From assembly GCF_030272615.1 (NCBI RefSeq), contig NC_081412.1, positions 540,348,335 through 540,412,334 on the forward strand: a stretch of DNA of 64,000 nt, read 5' to 3'. Of the stretch, positions 13,954 through 25,400 are shown piece after piece (the stretch's first letter is position 1; every line of letters begins with the position of its first letter). A program made the translations under genes and the position numbers. Origin of the DNA: Cryptomeria japonica. Its lineage: Eukaryota > Streptophyta > Pinopsida > Cupressales > Cupressaceae. Under the pieces are notes generated by a model that worked only from the letters and a program-made list of their open reading frames with translations, was not told where the DNA came from and searched no databases.

Positions 13954-15336
13954 TGTTGGGAAGTTTGCTAGAATATTGTGTTGTCATTGATGTCAACATA
14001 TTCTTTTGTGTATTCTAGTTTTGTAGTTTGGTTGGATGAGTTGGTTTAGCCTATATGTTGTAGATGAGCTAATGTATGTTGTAGATGAGCTAATGCAGTT
14101 TAATGGGTTTTGAGATATGTATGTCTAGTTGATTCAACAAAAAATTTAGAGGTTCACATATTTATTTGATCGAGTTATGAGATCCGATATTGAGGATGCT
14201 ATTAAGTTGCTCATGTTATTCGATATTCTGGTTTGTGCTTCGTATTGCTCTGGAATTGTAATATCTTTAGTTGCGGATGTATGAGATGTATTATGAATGT
14301 TGATGTGTGTCCTCAATTCGATTGGTTCATGATTTGGAAATCGACAAGCGAATCTTTTAGGTTGATAGTAAGTTATGTTGATGTTCTTGAGCTCCGGTAG
14401 AAATATGATGATGATTCTAGTAATCCGAGTTGTTACAGTTGTTGTGGTCAAATTCACATTATTTGTGAATGTTTCTAGATCGTGTTATATGTGTATTGGT
14501 GGTTTGCATTGATTATTGTGTGTGTTATTAAATATTTTTCTTTGTTTGGTGATGTTCTTCATGTTATGTGACATTCTTGGTGTTGTAGCATGTTGCAGAT
14601 GATCAAGGCGTAATTGTTGGAGGTGTTTCATATTTGTGGTGGTTGTTTTGGTCTAGACTATGTCTTAGTCGACATTGTTTTGGTCTGCATGTATTGTTGT
14701 AGCGTGTCAAGTTATTATTTTCTTATTTGTCTTGAGGGTTGAGACAACCTATATTACATAGGTTGATGACTTTTATAATAAATATAATAATGATTGTGAG
14801 GTATCAAGCTATGTGTGAATATTGTATCAATCATTCAATTGCAGGGAAGTTGTGCAAAGTTATGCGAAGAAGTGTGTTGCAGAAGATTTGACAGTGAGCT
14901 TAACTGGAGCTGTACTCAGGCATATGGAGATGCTATTTTCACAGTTCATATAATCTGGATTGTTGTTTGAATGCTTTTGTAAGTCAGCAAGACTTCCTGT
15001 AAGGCAGTGAGCCTTCCCTAAGGGTTGTAGCTTTTCTAGGTTTCTTGTTCGAGTAGTGAGCTCTAGGGAGTGTGCCTAAATGCATGTGCATTCCCCATTG
15101 TAATATTTCACTTACTCCTAACAAGGTATTATCTCATTGTGGGTAGGTTCCCACTGTGGTTTTTCCCTTAACCAGGTTTTCCACATCTAAAATCTTGGTG
15201 TTATGTGTGTTATTAATGTGGTGTTGTTTCATGCTTTAACTATTAATTATCATATCTGATTTGTGGTTTAAGTTGTAGTAGTTTTTTGTGCAAACTGATT
15301 CACCCCCCCTCTCAGTTTGTTGCATTGTTGCCAACA
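13954..15336 (+). repeat. copia 5' LTR
   Basis: This LTR is 1383 bp long with TGTTGG...CCAACA inverted ends. From about 14125 to the end it aligns with 18644-18719 plus 34197-35326, with frequent substitutions, so it is an old pair. It contains a short tandem repeat, two copies of 'atgttgtagatgagctaatg', near 14055-14098. Confidence 0.8.
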
Positions 15337-15338
15337 AT

Positions 15339-15350
15339 TGGTATCATAGC
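15339..15350 (+). other. copia primer binding site (tRNA-iMet type)
   Basis: TGGTATCATAGC lies two bases after the LTR end. The common plant initiator-Met site is TGGTATCAGAGC, so one base differs. This fixes the 5' LTR boundary. Confidence 0.75.
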
Positions 15351-15392
15351 TATATCCTCTGGAAGAAGCTTGACCGCTTGAAGAGATCCGAG

Positions 15393-16530
15393 ATGACAAC
15401 CTTTTCTTTCAGGAAGGATAGTCTGAGATTTGATGGAATAAACTACACTCTATGGAAAATACAAATGCGATGTCATTTGAGATGCATTAGAGAAGAGTAC
15501 TTGAAGATTACTAAGAATGTATATAATGTTCCTCAGAATGGTCCTACTACTCCAGATGAGATAAATGAAGCATATTTCAATATTAGAGCTAAGGAAGCAT
15601 TGTTGAGTGCCTTGTCTGATTTTGAAATGACTAATGTGATGGACTTAGAGACTATTCATGAAATCTAGATAAAATTGGAGACCTTTCATGAAGGTGATAG
15701 TCATGTGAAAACTGCTAAGTTGCAAAGATTGGAGGGAAAATGTGAGAACTTGAAGATAAGTGAAGATGAGAACATTACCTCTTTTATGAAGAAATTGAAT
15801 AAGCTTGTGTGTGGAATCGGATGTGTCGATGGAGTATTAGTAGAATCTAAGATTTTTGCTGAAGTGTTGAGATCCTTGCCTCCTGCTTACAAACATAAAG
15901 TTGTTATTGATGAGATTGTATCCATACTATGACAAATGTGACAAGAGACATGTTGATTGGCAAACTTGTTGCTTTTGAGTTGAGTGTGTTTGGAGACTCT
16001 CTTCCTAAGACTGAATCTGCATTCAAAGCTACTATTTCCAAGAAGCAGAGATATGATCCGAGAGAAATCTCTACAAGAGTATCCAGATATGAAAGAGGTG
16101 GAAGATGAAGAAAGAGAGCTTGAGGAGCTTGAAGAATTTATTGCCAGAAGATTTCCTAAAGGTGTCGATAAGTATGAAGGAAAGTTACATCTTAAATATT
16201 TTTCATGTAATAAGATAGGACATTTTGCATCAAGGTGTCCAGAAAGACATAGAAATCCTAAGAAGTCGTTTAAGCCATATAAGCCTAAATATAAGAAGAA
16301 GTGTTATTATGTTGCTGATGAAGGTGTGACAGATGATGAGTCAGATAAGGGAAATTCAAGAGATGAATTTGTGTTCATTGCTATCAAGGAAGATGATCGT
16401 GTAACTACAACAAGTTGCATTAATGAGGAGAAAGATTTGGCTGCTAAAGTTGAGGAGAAAGATGAATGGGTAATTGATAGTGGTTGCTCTCATCATATGA
16501 CAGGTGATAAGAGTAAATTTGGAAAAGTAT
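15393..16530 (+). pseudogene. copia gag and protease
   Basis: The start ATG at 15393 opens a frame with FDGINYTLWKIQMRCHL, typical of copia gag. It is stopped by TAG at 15666, where a Trp codon is expected, then continues through VKTAKLQRLEGKCENLK. A frameshift lies near 15930. A CCHC zinc knuckle (CNKIGHFASRC, about 16205-16240) and then the protease motif WVIDSGCSHHMTGD (about 16466-16507) follow. The frame breaks again at 16530. The original product would be the capsid/nucleocapsid and aspartic protease part of the polyprotein. Confidence 0.8.
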
Positions 16531-16622
16531 GATGGTGGTGTAATATGATTTGGTGATAAAATGCTTGTGTAATCCATGCTAGAGGTTCTATTTCTCTTGA
16601 TGGTAAGCACAATATTGATGAT

Positions 16623-17831
16623 GTGTTGTATGTTGAAGGTTTAAAGCATAATCTTTTGAGTGTTGGTCAGATTATTGATAAGGGATATAACTTGCAATTC
16701 AAGAATGACAGATGTGAGATCTTGAGTAGCTCCGGAACTAAGATTGCATCAGGTACAAAGACTAAAGATAATATCTTTCATTTGAATGTTGGTAGTAAAA
16801 GTTGTTTGATTGCTCAGATTGATGCAAGCTGGTTATGGTATAGAAGAATGTGTCATGTAAATTTTGATTGCATGGCTAAGATAAGTTCTACTCAAGTAGT
16901 GAGAGATCTACCAAAGTTAATAAAGCCTTCTAATTTGGTATGTAAGGAATGTCAACTAGGAAAGTAGGCATGAGTTACTTATAAGAGCAAACAATATAAT
17001 TCTAATGGATTGTTGGATCTTGTACATATTGATCTATGTGGTCCTTCTAGAGTGAGAAGCTTGCAGGGTGACAGGTATTTCATGTTGCTAATTGATGACT
17101 ATTCGAGAATGATGCGGGTTATCTTTTTAAGGGAGAAGTCTGAAGCGTTGGAGACGTTCAAGATTTTCAAAGCTAGATTTGAAACTGAGACTGGATTGAA
17201 GCTGAAGTGTCTGAGATCTCACAGAGGTGGAGGATTCACTTTTGATGAGTTTAATGAACATTGCGAAGAGTGTGAAGTTAAGAGACAATTATTTGCTCCT
17301 AGGACATCGCAACAGATTGTAGAAAGAAATAATAGAATAGTTCAAGAAGCTGCTAGAACCATGATGATTGAAGGAAATGTTCCGCATGTGTAATGGAGAA
17401 AAGTTGTGAGTATTGCAGTATACATTCTTAACCGGGTAAATGTCAAAGGTGATACTGATAAGACTCCTTATGAGTTATGATTTGGTCATGCTCCTATTGT
17501 TAGATATTTCAGAATTTCTGGAAGTAGATGCTATATCAAAAGAGATGAAGACCTTGGAAAGTTTGATGCTATATGTGATGAAGGAATTTTCCTTGGTTAT
17601 TATACTAGAAGTAGGGCCTATTGGAGTTATAATAAAATATTGATAAAAATAGTTGAAAGTACTAATGTGAAGGTTGATGAAGGTAGTGTAAGACAAAATA
17701 GATCTTGCAGATATGATTCTGATGACCAAGATGCCCGTTCAGATAAAGGAAAACAAGTGCAGAACCAAAGTCAAGTTCAGATTGATCCAGAAAAATTAGA
17801 GAATGAAGAGAAAGGTGCAAATGCTTTGTAG
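16623..17831 (+). pseudogene. copia pre-integrase and integrase
   Basis: The pre-integrase domain has HNLLSVGQ and a His/Cys zinc region (WYRRMCHVNFD...CKECQLGK), followed by a stop at 16965. The integrase core follows with LVHIDLCGP (first Asp) and LIDDYSR. The expected second catalytic segment reads LRSHRGGGF, with His where Asp is normal. The Glu region IVERNNRIVQEAART is kept. Stops at 17391 and 17478, with frameshifts, break the rest. The loss of the second catalytic Asp alone would kill the enzyme. Confidence 0.8.
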
Positions 17832-18013
17832 AAGAAAGAGTTCAAGAAAATCTTAAAACTCCTAGGTATGTGAGGTTGAATCATTTGGAAAATTAGATTA
17901 TTGGTGATAAGAATAAAGGTGTGGTGACTAGGAGAAGACTTGTTAAAGAAATTTGTTTGATTTCTAAAATTGAACCTAAAAATGTTGATGAAGCATGTAA
18001 AGATGAAAATTAG

Positions 18014-18641
18014 ATTAAAGCTATGGAAGTAGAATTGAATTAGATTGAGAAAAATGATACATGGATCCTTGTTCCTAGACCTAAGGATAAAAAAGTAATT
18101 GGAACTAAATGGGCATTCCAGAATAAGTTGAATGAACATGGTGAAGTTGTTCGAAATAAGGCTAGACTTGTTTGTAAAGGTTATTCACAAATGGAAGGAA
18201 TTTATTATAAGGAGACTTTTTCTCCAGTAGCTAGAATCAAAGCTCTTAGATTATTTTTTGCCTATGCTACTCACAAAGATTTCAAGGTTTATCAGATGGA
18301 TGTCAAATCAACCTTTCTTAATGGTGAGTTGGAAGAAGAAGTCTACATTGAGTAACCAGATGGATTTCAACTGACAGATGAAAAGGACACGGTTTACCGG
18401 TTGAAGAAAGCATTGTATGGATTGAAGAAGATGTTGAAGGATATAGGAGTTATTTATGATGAGCCTATTGCTATATATTGTGATAATTCAAGTGTTATTG
18501 ATATTTCAAAGAATCTGGTGTTGCATTCCAAAACAAAACATATATCAATCAAGTTGAATCATTTCTTGAGAGAGAAGGTGAATGCGAATTAAGTCAAATT
18601 GGAGTATGTATCTATTGGAAATTGACACTCATCCGATGACT
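18014..18641 (+). pseudogene. copia RT and RNase H with internal deletion
   Basis: RT motifs are visible: [32 protein letters not shown] and [21 protein letters not shown]. At about 18428 the frame jumps from LKKALYGLKK directly to a late RNase H segment (IAIYCDNSSVIDISKN...HSKTKHISIK). The YVDD active site and most of RNase H are therefore deleted. After KLEYVSIGN the sequence jumps into the interior of the 3' LTR near 18644. Confidence 0.8.
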
Positions 18642-18643
18642 TC

Positions 18644-18719
18644 CAGTAGTTGATTCAGTAAAAGTTTCAGAGGTCCACATGTTTATTTGATCGAGTTATG
18701 AGATCCGGTATTGAGGATG
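18644..18719 (+). repeat. copia 3' LTR, left fragment
   Basis: This aligns with 5' LTR sequence from about 14125. It ends with GGATG, the left copy of the target duplication of the inserted Tat element. The first 170 bp or so of the LTR are missing. Confidence 0.75.
18715..18719. other. target-site duplication, left copy
   Basis: GGATG lies directly before the LTR start TGATGCCC and is repeated at 34192-34196 directly after the other LTR end ...GACTACA. Confidence 0.9.
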
Positions 18720-20159
18720 TGATGCCCTCCTAAATGGCACAATTGTTAGTTTATGATCAAACAACACAAAACACACAAGATGTTAGAGTTAATCAATCAA
18801 AAACTAAAACATGAAGGCATTCCAAAAGAGACACTAAAAGAGACATGCTAAATATATCTAATAAATAGAACAAATGATCATGAGACATCTCCAACTGCCT
18901 CTTAGCATGGCCTTAGCTTCTTCTCCCTTGTTCCTCTCCTCTCCAAGTTCCAAAATAGTGTAGCTCTCAGCAGCTTTTTGCACTATGGATGCTTATGGAG
19001 GATTGAGATTGTAGAATAGTTCCAAACATGAAATGAAAAGCTATTTTAATGCTAAAATGATATATTTTAACCAAAAGACAAAAGATTAGATTGTTTATGC
19101 TAAAATGCTCTCTAAAATGTCTATAGCTTAGATGCACACAAGTTTCAGGATCTGGATTATGAAGGAATGGGCTCTATTTATAGGAAAAATGGAGCAATGG
19201 ATGGCCAGGATTGAAAGGTTTAATCAAGGGTCAAGCTTGAAAGTTGGGGATCCATGTGCACAATTGGCACCAATAAAATAGTGACAAGTGTCAACACAGG
19301 ATTGGGTTGAGAGAAGAGGTTGGAGGCATTAAAGGCCTGAGAAGACCTCATGGTTATCTAAAGGCTAAGAGTCAAGCCTAAATTAGGATTACCCACTGGA
19401 TTAGGAGTTAATCCAAGGATAAACCTTTGTGCAAATGATTAAGAGATAATCATGGTCAAAGCATTAAATGCTTGATGAGACCCTTGGGTTAGATAGAGGT
19501 TGAGTCAAAACAAATGTTTTAACCATGTGGGAGGGTTTGGGTTAACCATTAATGGTTATTGGAGACTTTGTGGATTAAGTGGTTGAAAGTTGGAAGCCTT
19601 TAATGGTTTTCAAAGACTTTGGGGTTTTTGGTGGTTGAAGTTTGAAAACCTTCAATGGTTATCCAAGACTTTGGGCCATTTGAGAAGTGACTCCATTTTG
19701 CTTAGGAATGTGACAATATTTAGGAAATGGTTTAGGCTAATTAGGAAAGGTTTAGAAGAATCTAGAAGGGGATTAGATTTTGCAAGTGGATTTGGTGGGT
19801 GAGGGAAAATAGGATTTTATTAAAATAAAAATTCATTTATTTCAAATATGTGTGCAAGTTGCATTTGTAGGAAAATGCAAGTGGGGTGGGGATAATGATT
19901 TAAATAAATGTTTTATTTAATTTATTTAAAAGAGGAATAGGGGGATTTAATTAAATAAATTGATTTATTTATTTAATTGATTTGAATTGGATTTAATGAA
20001 TGAATTAAAATAAATTGAATAATTTATTTAATTAATAGAAGAATGTTTGGGGATGAATTTAATTAAATATTAATTTAATTAACTGGTGGCTAGTGGATTT
20101 TTAATCAAATAAATACGAAATATTCATTTAATTAAAATGGACAGATTTATGTGACTACA
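18720..20159 (-). repeat. Tat 3' LTR
   Basis: This is 1440 bp. On the plus strand it starts TGATGCCCTCC and ends GTGACTACA. It is AT-rich at one end, with alternating TTTAATTAAATAAATT blocks (about 19800-20130). A TATAAATAG box on the minus strand lies at 19174-19182. It differs from the other LTR at only two positions that I could see. Confidence 0.9.
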
Positions 20160-20172
20160 TTTGCCCCTCTTT
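20160..20172 (-). other. Tat polypurine tract
   Basis: On the minus strand AAAGAGGGGCAAA directly abuts the start of the 3' LTR (TGTAGTCAC). This is the expected position and composition for the plus-strand DNA primer. Confidence 0.75.
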
Positions 20173-22474
20173 GAGACGGTGCAGTTTATCGCATCGTTTC
20201 AAAGAAAGAAAAACTGGTGTGAAGAAATGCCCCATAAAATGTTAATTTAATGGGTGGTATGCCCCCTCGAGAGATGGGCCGAAAAATTTCGAAAAAAATC
20301 GGGCGATCTCTCGAAAAAGAATGAGAAGTGGAGGGGAGGTAGAATAGAAGAAATTAGCAACAACAGTGAAAGAATGGAAGAAAAATAGAGTGAATATGGA
20401 GAAACAACAAGCCAACGAGTACCCTGAGGTCATGCAAGAGATACATAGCAGATGTAGTGTGGGGTTTGGATTGATGCTATACAATTGATCAAAATTGGTT
20501 GGACAATCTGGTGCAATCGGTTTAATTGCCCCGGTCAAGTCAAAGCATGACAGTTGATGCCAGTTGTGTGCTTGGACAAGATAAAGTCTGAGTAAGTGAA
20601 TCAAAGTGACCTGATGAGACTTAGGCAATTGATGCAATGGCCCGATGAAGTCAAGGTATATGAAGCAAAATACTCGTTGAGACTTAGACAATTGATGTAA
20701 TTGTCCGATGTGATTGTGTTTGATTGGTTGATCAATTGATAGTATGTGCGTGTGATGGATGGTTGTGGGGAATCATGGCAGCCCCGTTGAGACTAGGTCA
20801 TTATGATAAATGCCTGTTGTAGTCTAGGTTTACCATAATCGATTACCTGTTGAGACTCGAAGATACTTGATCAGAGTATCTGTTGATAGTCTAGGTGTGT
20901 GTGAGTCAATGTACCTGTGCAGATAGAGTAACTTGCTTGGCTTATTGGATGACTTAGCATAGGAAACACAATCCCTCCTATTTAGAGATGGATGGTGATG
21001 AACGTGGCTTGATTGGGTTGATTGAGAAACGATGTAGGGTATGTGATGCTGATTATCGAGATGGGGAGGGTGAGGGGGGGTGGGTTCGATGTTAGATAGA
21101 AGAAAGGGAAAACCTATGACTCATTCCTATGGAAGAAGAGGAAAATAGAGTATGCATTATTATGACTATGTATGCATGATATGCAACTATTATGAATGTA
21201 TTGATGGGTGGAATGCAACGAAATGCAATATATACATATGAGATGAGATGACGATCCATAGTGCTCTATTTTCATCATTGAGCTTTTAAAATGTTGGAAG
21301 AGAATACAAGCATCTTGACATAATGATTCAAGATGACCTGAGTATTCCTTTCATGGATTTTATATAGCAAGTTAATACAAGCAACTTGATATAATAGATC
21401 AAGTTGACCTGAGTATTGCTTGCGGAACAGACAAGGATTATCACCGTTCATGCATGACTTGGATCGTCCTCCTTGATCTTAGGCTGATCATATCCTGAGA
21501 CAAGTGCATACCGTACTAAGAAAATAAAACCTTTATCCAATTTGGAGGAAGAGGAACCAAAGAATGAGTATTGTACCTGCAAACAAACAGCATATATATA
21601 CATAAAGAATAAAGAATATGGATCCTTGGTAATGGTTCATGTTCATATGGTCGAGGTATACGCTGTAGTCAGCAAGCCGTAATGATCTATGACTGTATTT
21701 GGCATAAGATCACGTAGCTTAGTGAACTTCCCACGTAGACACCATTAGTACATGCCCCAGAACTTCATCGGAAATAATGCGCAAACGATACAAAATAATG
21801 CTGAAAAGATCCCGATATAGATAAACAAATGAATTACTCACGAATCAACCAAGCATTTGATAGCTTAACATAATTTTCTTGTCAAAGAAAACGTCATCTT
21901 CTCTTTGTTGTGGTAAGGAAGGATGCATCCTTGTTTTAAAGACAGGTTTGGATTGTTAATGTCGATTGTGTGGTTTGATTGGTAAATGGTCAGTGTGTGA
22001 GTAGTTGTCAATGTTTATTTTGTATCTGATCGGATAAATATGTACAAGGTGTTGCCATGTTTTTGTGTGATTTTTGATGGGTTTTCCGATGTTTTTTGGA
22101 TTTTGTGAAACAATTTTGAATGTTTTTGGTATTTTGAGAGTCATTTTTGAATGTTTTTGATATTTTCTGAAGATTGCCTAAATGAAGAGCATAATGATAT
22201 ATAAGACAATGTAGAATCCACTTCCATCACTAGGGTAAGGGTATTGCCCCCAGTTTGTAGACCTGACTATGAAAAGGTGGGATGCTAGATGCATGGAGTA
22301 CTTTCTTAATTGCAGATCAAATAACAAGCCATGGTTGGGATGGATGGATGTATGTGTGCATGAATGTGATCACAACGAGCCTGAAAGATACTAGAGCCAT
22401 AGCCTTTACGAGTGGCGCCTGTTTGCCAGGTTTTCACCACCGTACTTTACCCAAGGTGCCACCGGAGTGGTTGT
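20173..22474 (-). other. Tat 3' non-coding region
   Basis: This lies between the pol stop and the polypurine tract. It contains imperfect repeats: 'tgagactta(g)gcaattgatg' units around 20609-20705; a pair at 21303-21350 and 21374-21420 sharing 'gacctgagtatt'; and 'gaatgttttt(g)gtatttt' units around 22110-22170 that recur at 22511-22560 inside the pol C-terminus. One 149-codon frame is described separately. Confidence 0.6.
20242..20691 (-). CDS. uncertain 149-codon ORF in the env position
   Basis: An open frame between pol and the 3' LTR, where some gypsy elements carry an extra gene. The C-terminal half has a strongly hydrophobic, Phe-rich stretch (around residues 90-125) that could be one membrane segment. 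There is no signal peptide, and no motif that I recognise. A 450-nt frame in 2.3 kb can occur by chance, and the region also holds imperfect repeats, so coding status is doubtful. Confidence 0.2.
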   Translation of the reverse strand: MSKSQRVFCFIYLDFIGPLHQLPKSHQVTLIHLLRLYLVQAHNWHQLSCFDLTGAIKPIAPDCPTNFDQLYSINPNPTLHLLCISCMTSGYSLACCFSIFTLFFFHSFTVVANFFYSTSPPLLILFREIARFFSKFFGPSLEGAYHPLN

Positions 22475-25400
22475 TCACCGTTTGGATGCATGATTTTTCT
22501 TTACTTTTTTGAATGTTTTTGTATTTTCTTCAGGAATTTTCTGAATGTTTTTGGTATTTTTCTGATATGTAGGGGAGCCTGATGCTCTGTACACCTTAGG
22601 TATAAAACCGTTTGAGGTGCATGCTATTGATTGGATCTGCAAGCGGTTCTCCTTCTGATGTAGCCAATATGCCCCGGACCCGAATACAGCAGTGACAACA
22701 TATGGGCCGAGCCAATTTGATTCAAACTTGCCTTGATGTTCTCTGTTTGGTTGGTTGCGAGGATTTTCTCGAAGAACAAGATCACCTACCTCAAATGTAC
22801 GAGATCTAACTCGGTGATTGTAGCTTCTACTCATGCGCTGCTGATAGGCTTTGAGGTGATTGTGTGCAGCTTGTCGTTTCTCATCAAGTAACTCCAAGTC
22901 CTGAAGGCGTGAGACTCTGTATGCTTCATCATCAATGAGATTGTGCAAGGAAACCTGTAGTGACGGTATCTCGACCTCAATAGGTAAGATAGCTTCTGCA
23001 CCATAGACCAATGAATAAGGAATTGCACCTGTAGGGGTTCGAATGCTAGTGCGATATGCCCATAATGCTGGATTCAATTGAACATGCCAATCATGGCCGG
23101 CATCATTGACTGTTTTCTGTAGGATCCTTAATATGTTTTTATTAGATGCTTCGGCCTGACCATTGCCTTGTGGGTAATAGGGAGTGGAAAAGCGATGTTG
23201 GATATGAAATTTCTCACAAAGCTCACGGACATCCTGATTTTTGAAAGGAAGACCGTTATCTGTGACAATGGACATGGGCACACCATACCGGCAGATGATG
23301 TAGTTGAGGATGAATGAGGCGATCTGCTTACCGGTGACTTGAGTAAGTGGAACAGCTTCAATCCACTTTGTGAAATATTCAGTGGCGGTAATAATGAATT
23401 TGTGGCCATTAGATGAAGATGGATGGATTTTACCCACAAGATCAAGACCCCATTGACAAAAAGGCCATGGTGTTGTGATTGGTTGCAGTTCCTGTGCTGG
23501 TGCATGTATCAGGTCACCGTGAACTTGACATTTCTTGCATTTTCTGACAAAGTAGTAGGAATCCTTTTCCATAGATGGCCAATAGTATCCAGCTCGCATG
23601 ATCTTCTTGGCTAGTGATGGACCACTTGAGTGAGTCCTGCAAATTCCTTCATGTACCTCTTCCAAAGCCTTTGTTATCTCACCTTGTTCTAGACATCGAA
23701 GGAGAGTACCATCAAGACTACGTCGGTATAGGGTTTCGGCAATAATGGTATATCGAGCAGTTTGGCGAATGAAGGTTTTACGTTGGTTATTCGATTGGTC
23801 GGGAGGAAGGGTGTGATCGCGGAGATAGGTGTAGAACTCACCGTACCATGGGGATTCAGAACCAACAAGGCGACATATCATTTCAGATTCAGGGATATCA
23901 TAAGCGGTAATCCAAAGCTGTTCTACCAAGAACTCGTAGCGTGTTGAATTCTGTGGAAGATCTAGGAGAGATGCGATTGTAGCCATGGCGTCAGCAGCTC
24001 GATTCTGATCTCTTGGTATCTGCTCAAAAGTGATAGTAGTAAATGATGTCTTTAGAGTGTCCACCATTTGCTTATATGGCATGAGTTTATCATCCTTGGT
24101 TTGATATTCATCTGTTGCTTGTCGAATGACCAGTTGTGAGTCGCCATATACTTGTAGTTCTTGTAATTTCCATTGTATGGCTAATCTGAGTCCTGTGATC
24201 AAGGCCTCATACTCTGCTATGTTGTTTGTACATGGAAATGTGAGCCTGTAGGACTTCGGGATGCTATCACCTTGAGGTGTGATAAACAGAATGCCTGCCC
24301 CCGAGCCGTGCCTAGTGTATGAACCATCGAAATATAGTTTCCATGGTTGTACTTCTGTGATCATGAATATCTCTTCATCTGGAAAATTGGAAATGAGAGG
24401 ATGATCGCCTATGAGTGGTGCATCGGCCAACTGATCTGCAATGACCTGCCCTTTGATAGCTTTACGGTCCACATACTCAATGTCGAATTCACTTAGAATC
24501 ATTACCCATTTGGCCAAACGACCTGTCAATGCTGCTTTGCTGAGTAAGTACTTGAGTGGATCAAATTTTGCAATGAGTTGCACCTTGTGTGTCAATAGAT
24601 AGTGCCTCAGTTTAGTGGCTGCCAGGATTACTGCTAGGCAAGCTCGCTCAATAGGTGTGTAATTGAGTTCATAGCCCACAAGTGTGCGAGAGATGTAGTA
24701 AATAGCACACTCTTTTCCTTCTACATTATGTTGTGCCAGTAGTACACCCAATGCTGTACTGGTTGCTGAGATATAAAGTAACAACGGTCTACTTGGATCT
24801 GGTGGCATCAGCAATGGTGGATTCATGAGATAGTCTTTAAGCGCCTGAAATGCTTGCTGGCATTTGTCATCCCACTGAAAGCGGATGTTCTTGTGTAGCA
24901 AGTGTGTGAATGGGTGACACTTATCAGCCAATTGTGCAATGAATCTTCGGATGGATTGAAGCCGTCCTTGTAGTGTCCTTAGCTGGCTGATATTCTTTGG
25001 AGGTGGCATGTCCATGATTGCTTTTACCTTTGCTGGATCGACCTCTATGCCTTTGCTTGAGACAATGTATCCTAGAAGCTTCCCGGAGGTCACTCCGAAG
25101 ACACATTTCTTTGGGTTGAGTCGAACATGATATTGTTCCAGTCTATCAAAGATTTGATCTAAGATATGGAGATGTCCTCCTCTTGTGAGTGATTTTGCTA
25201 GTAAGTCATCCACATAATCTTCCATCATAGTATGCATCATGTCATGGAAGATGGTGGTCATTGCTCTTTGATAGGTCGCTCCTGCATTCTTTAGACCAAA
25301 AGGCATTACATTCCAACAATATGTGCCCCATGGACATGTGAAGGCTATCTTATGTTGATCCTCTGGTGCGATCTTTATTTGATTGTATCCCGAAAAGCCA

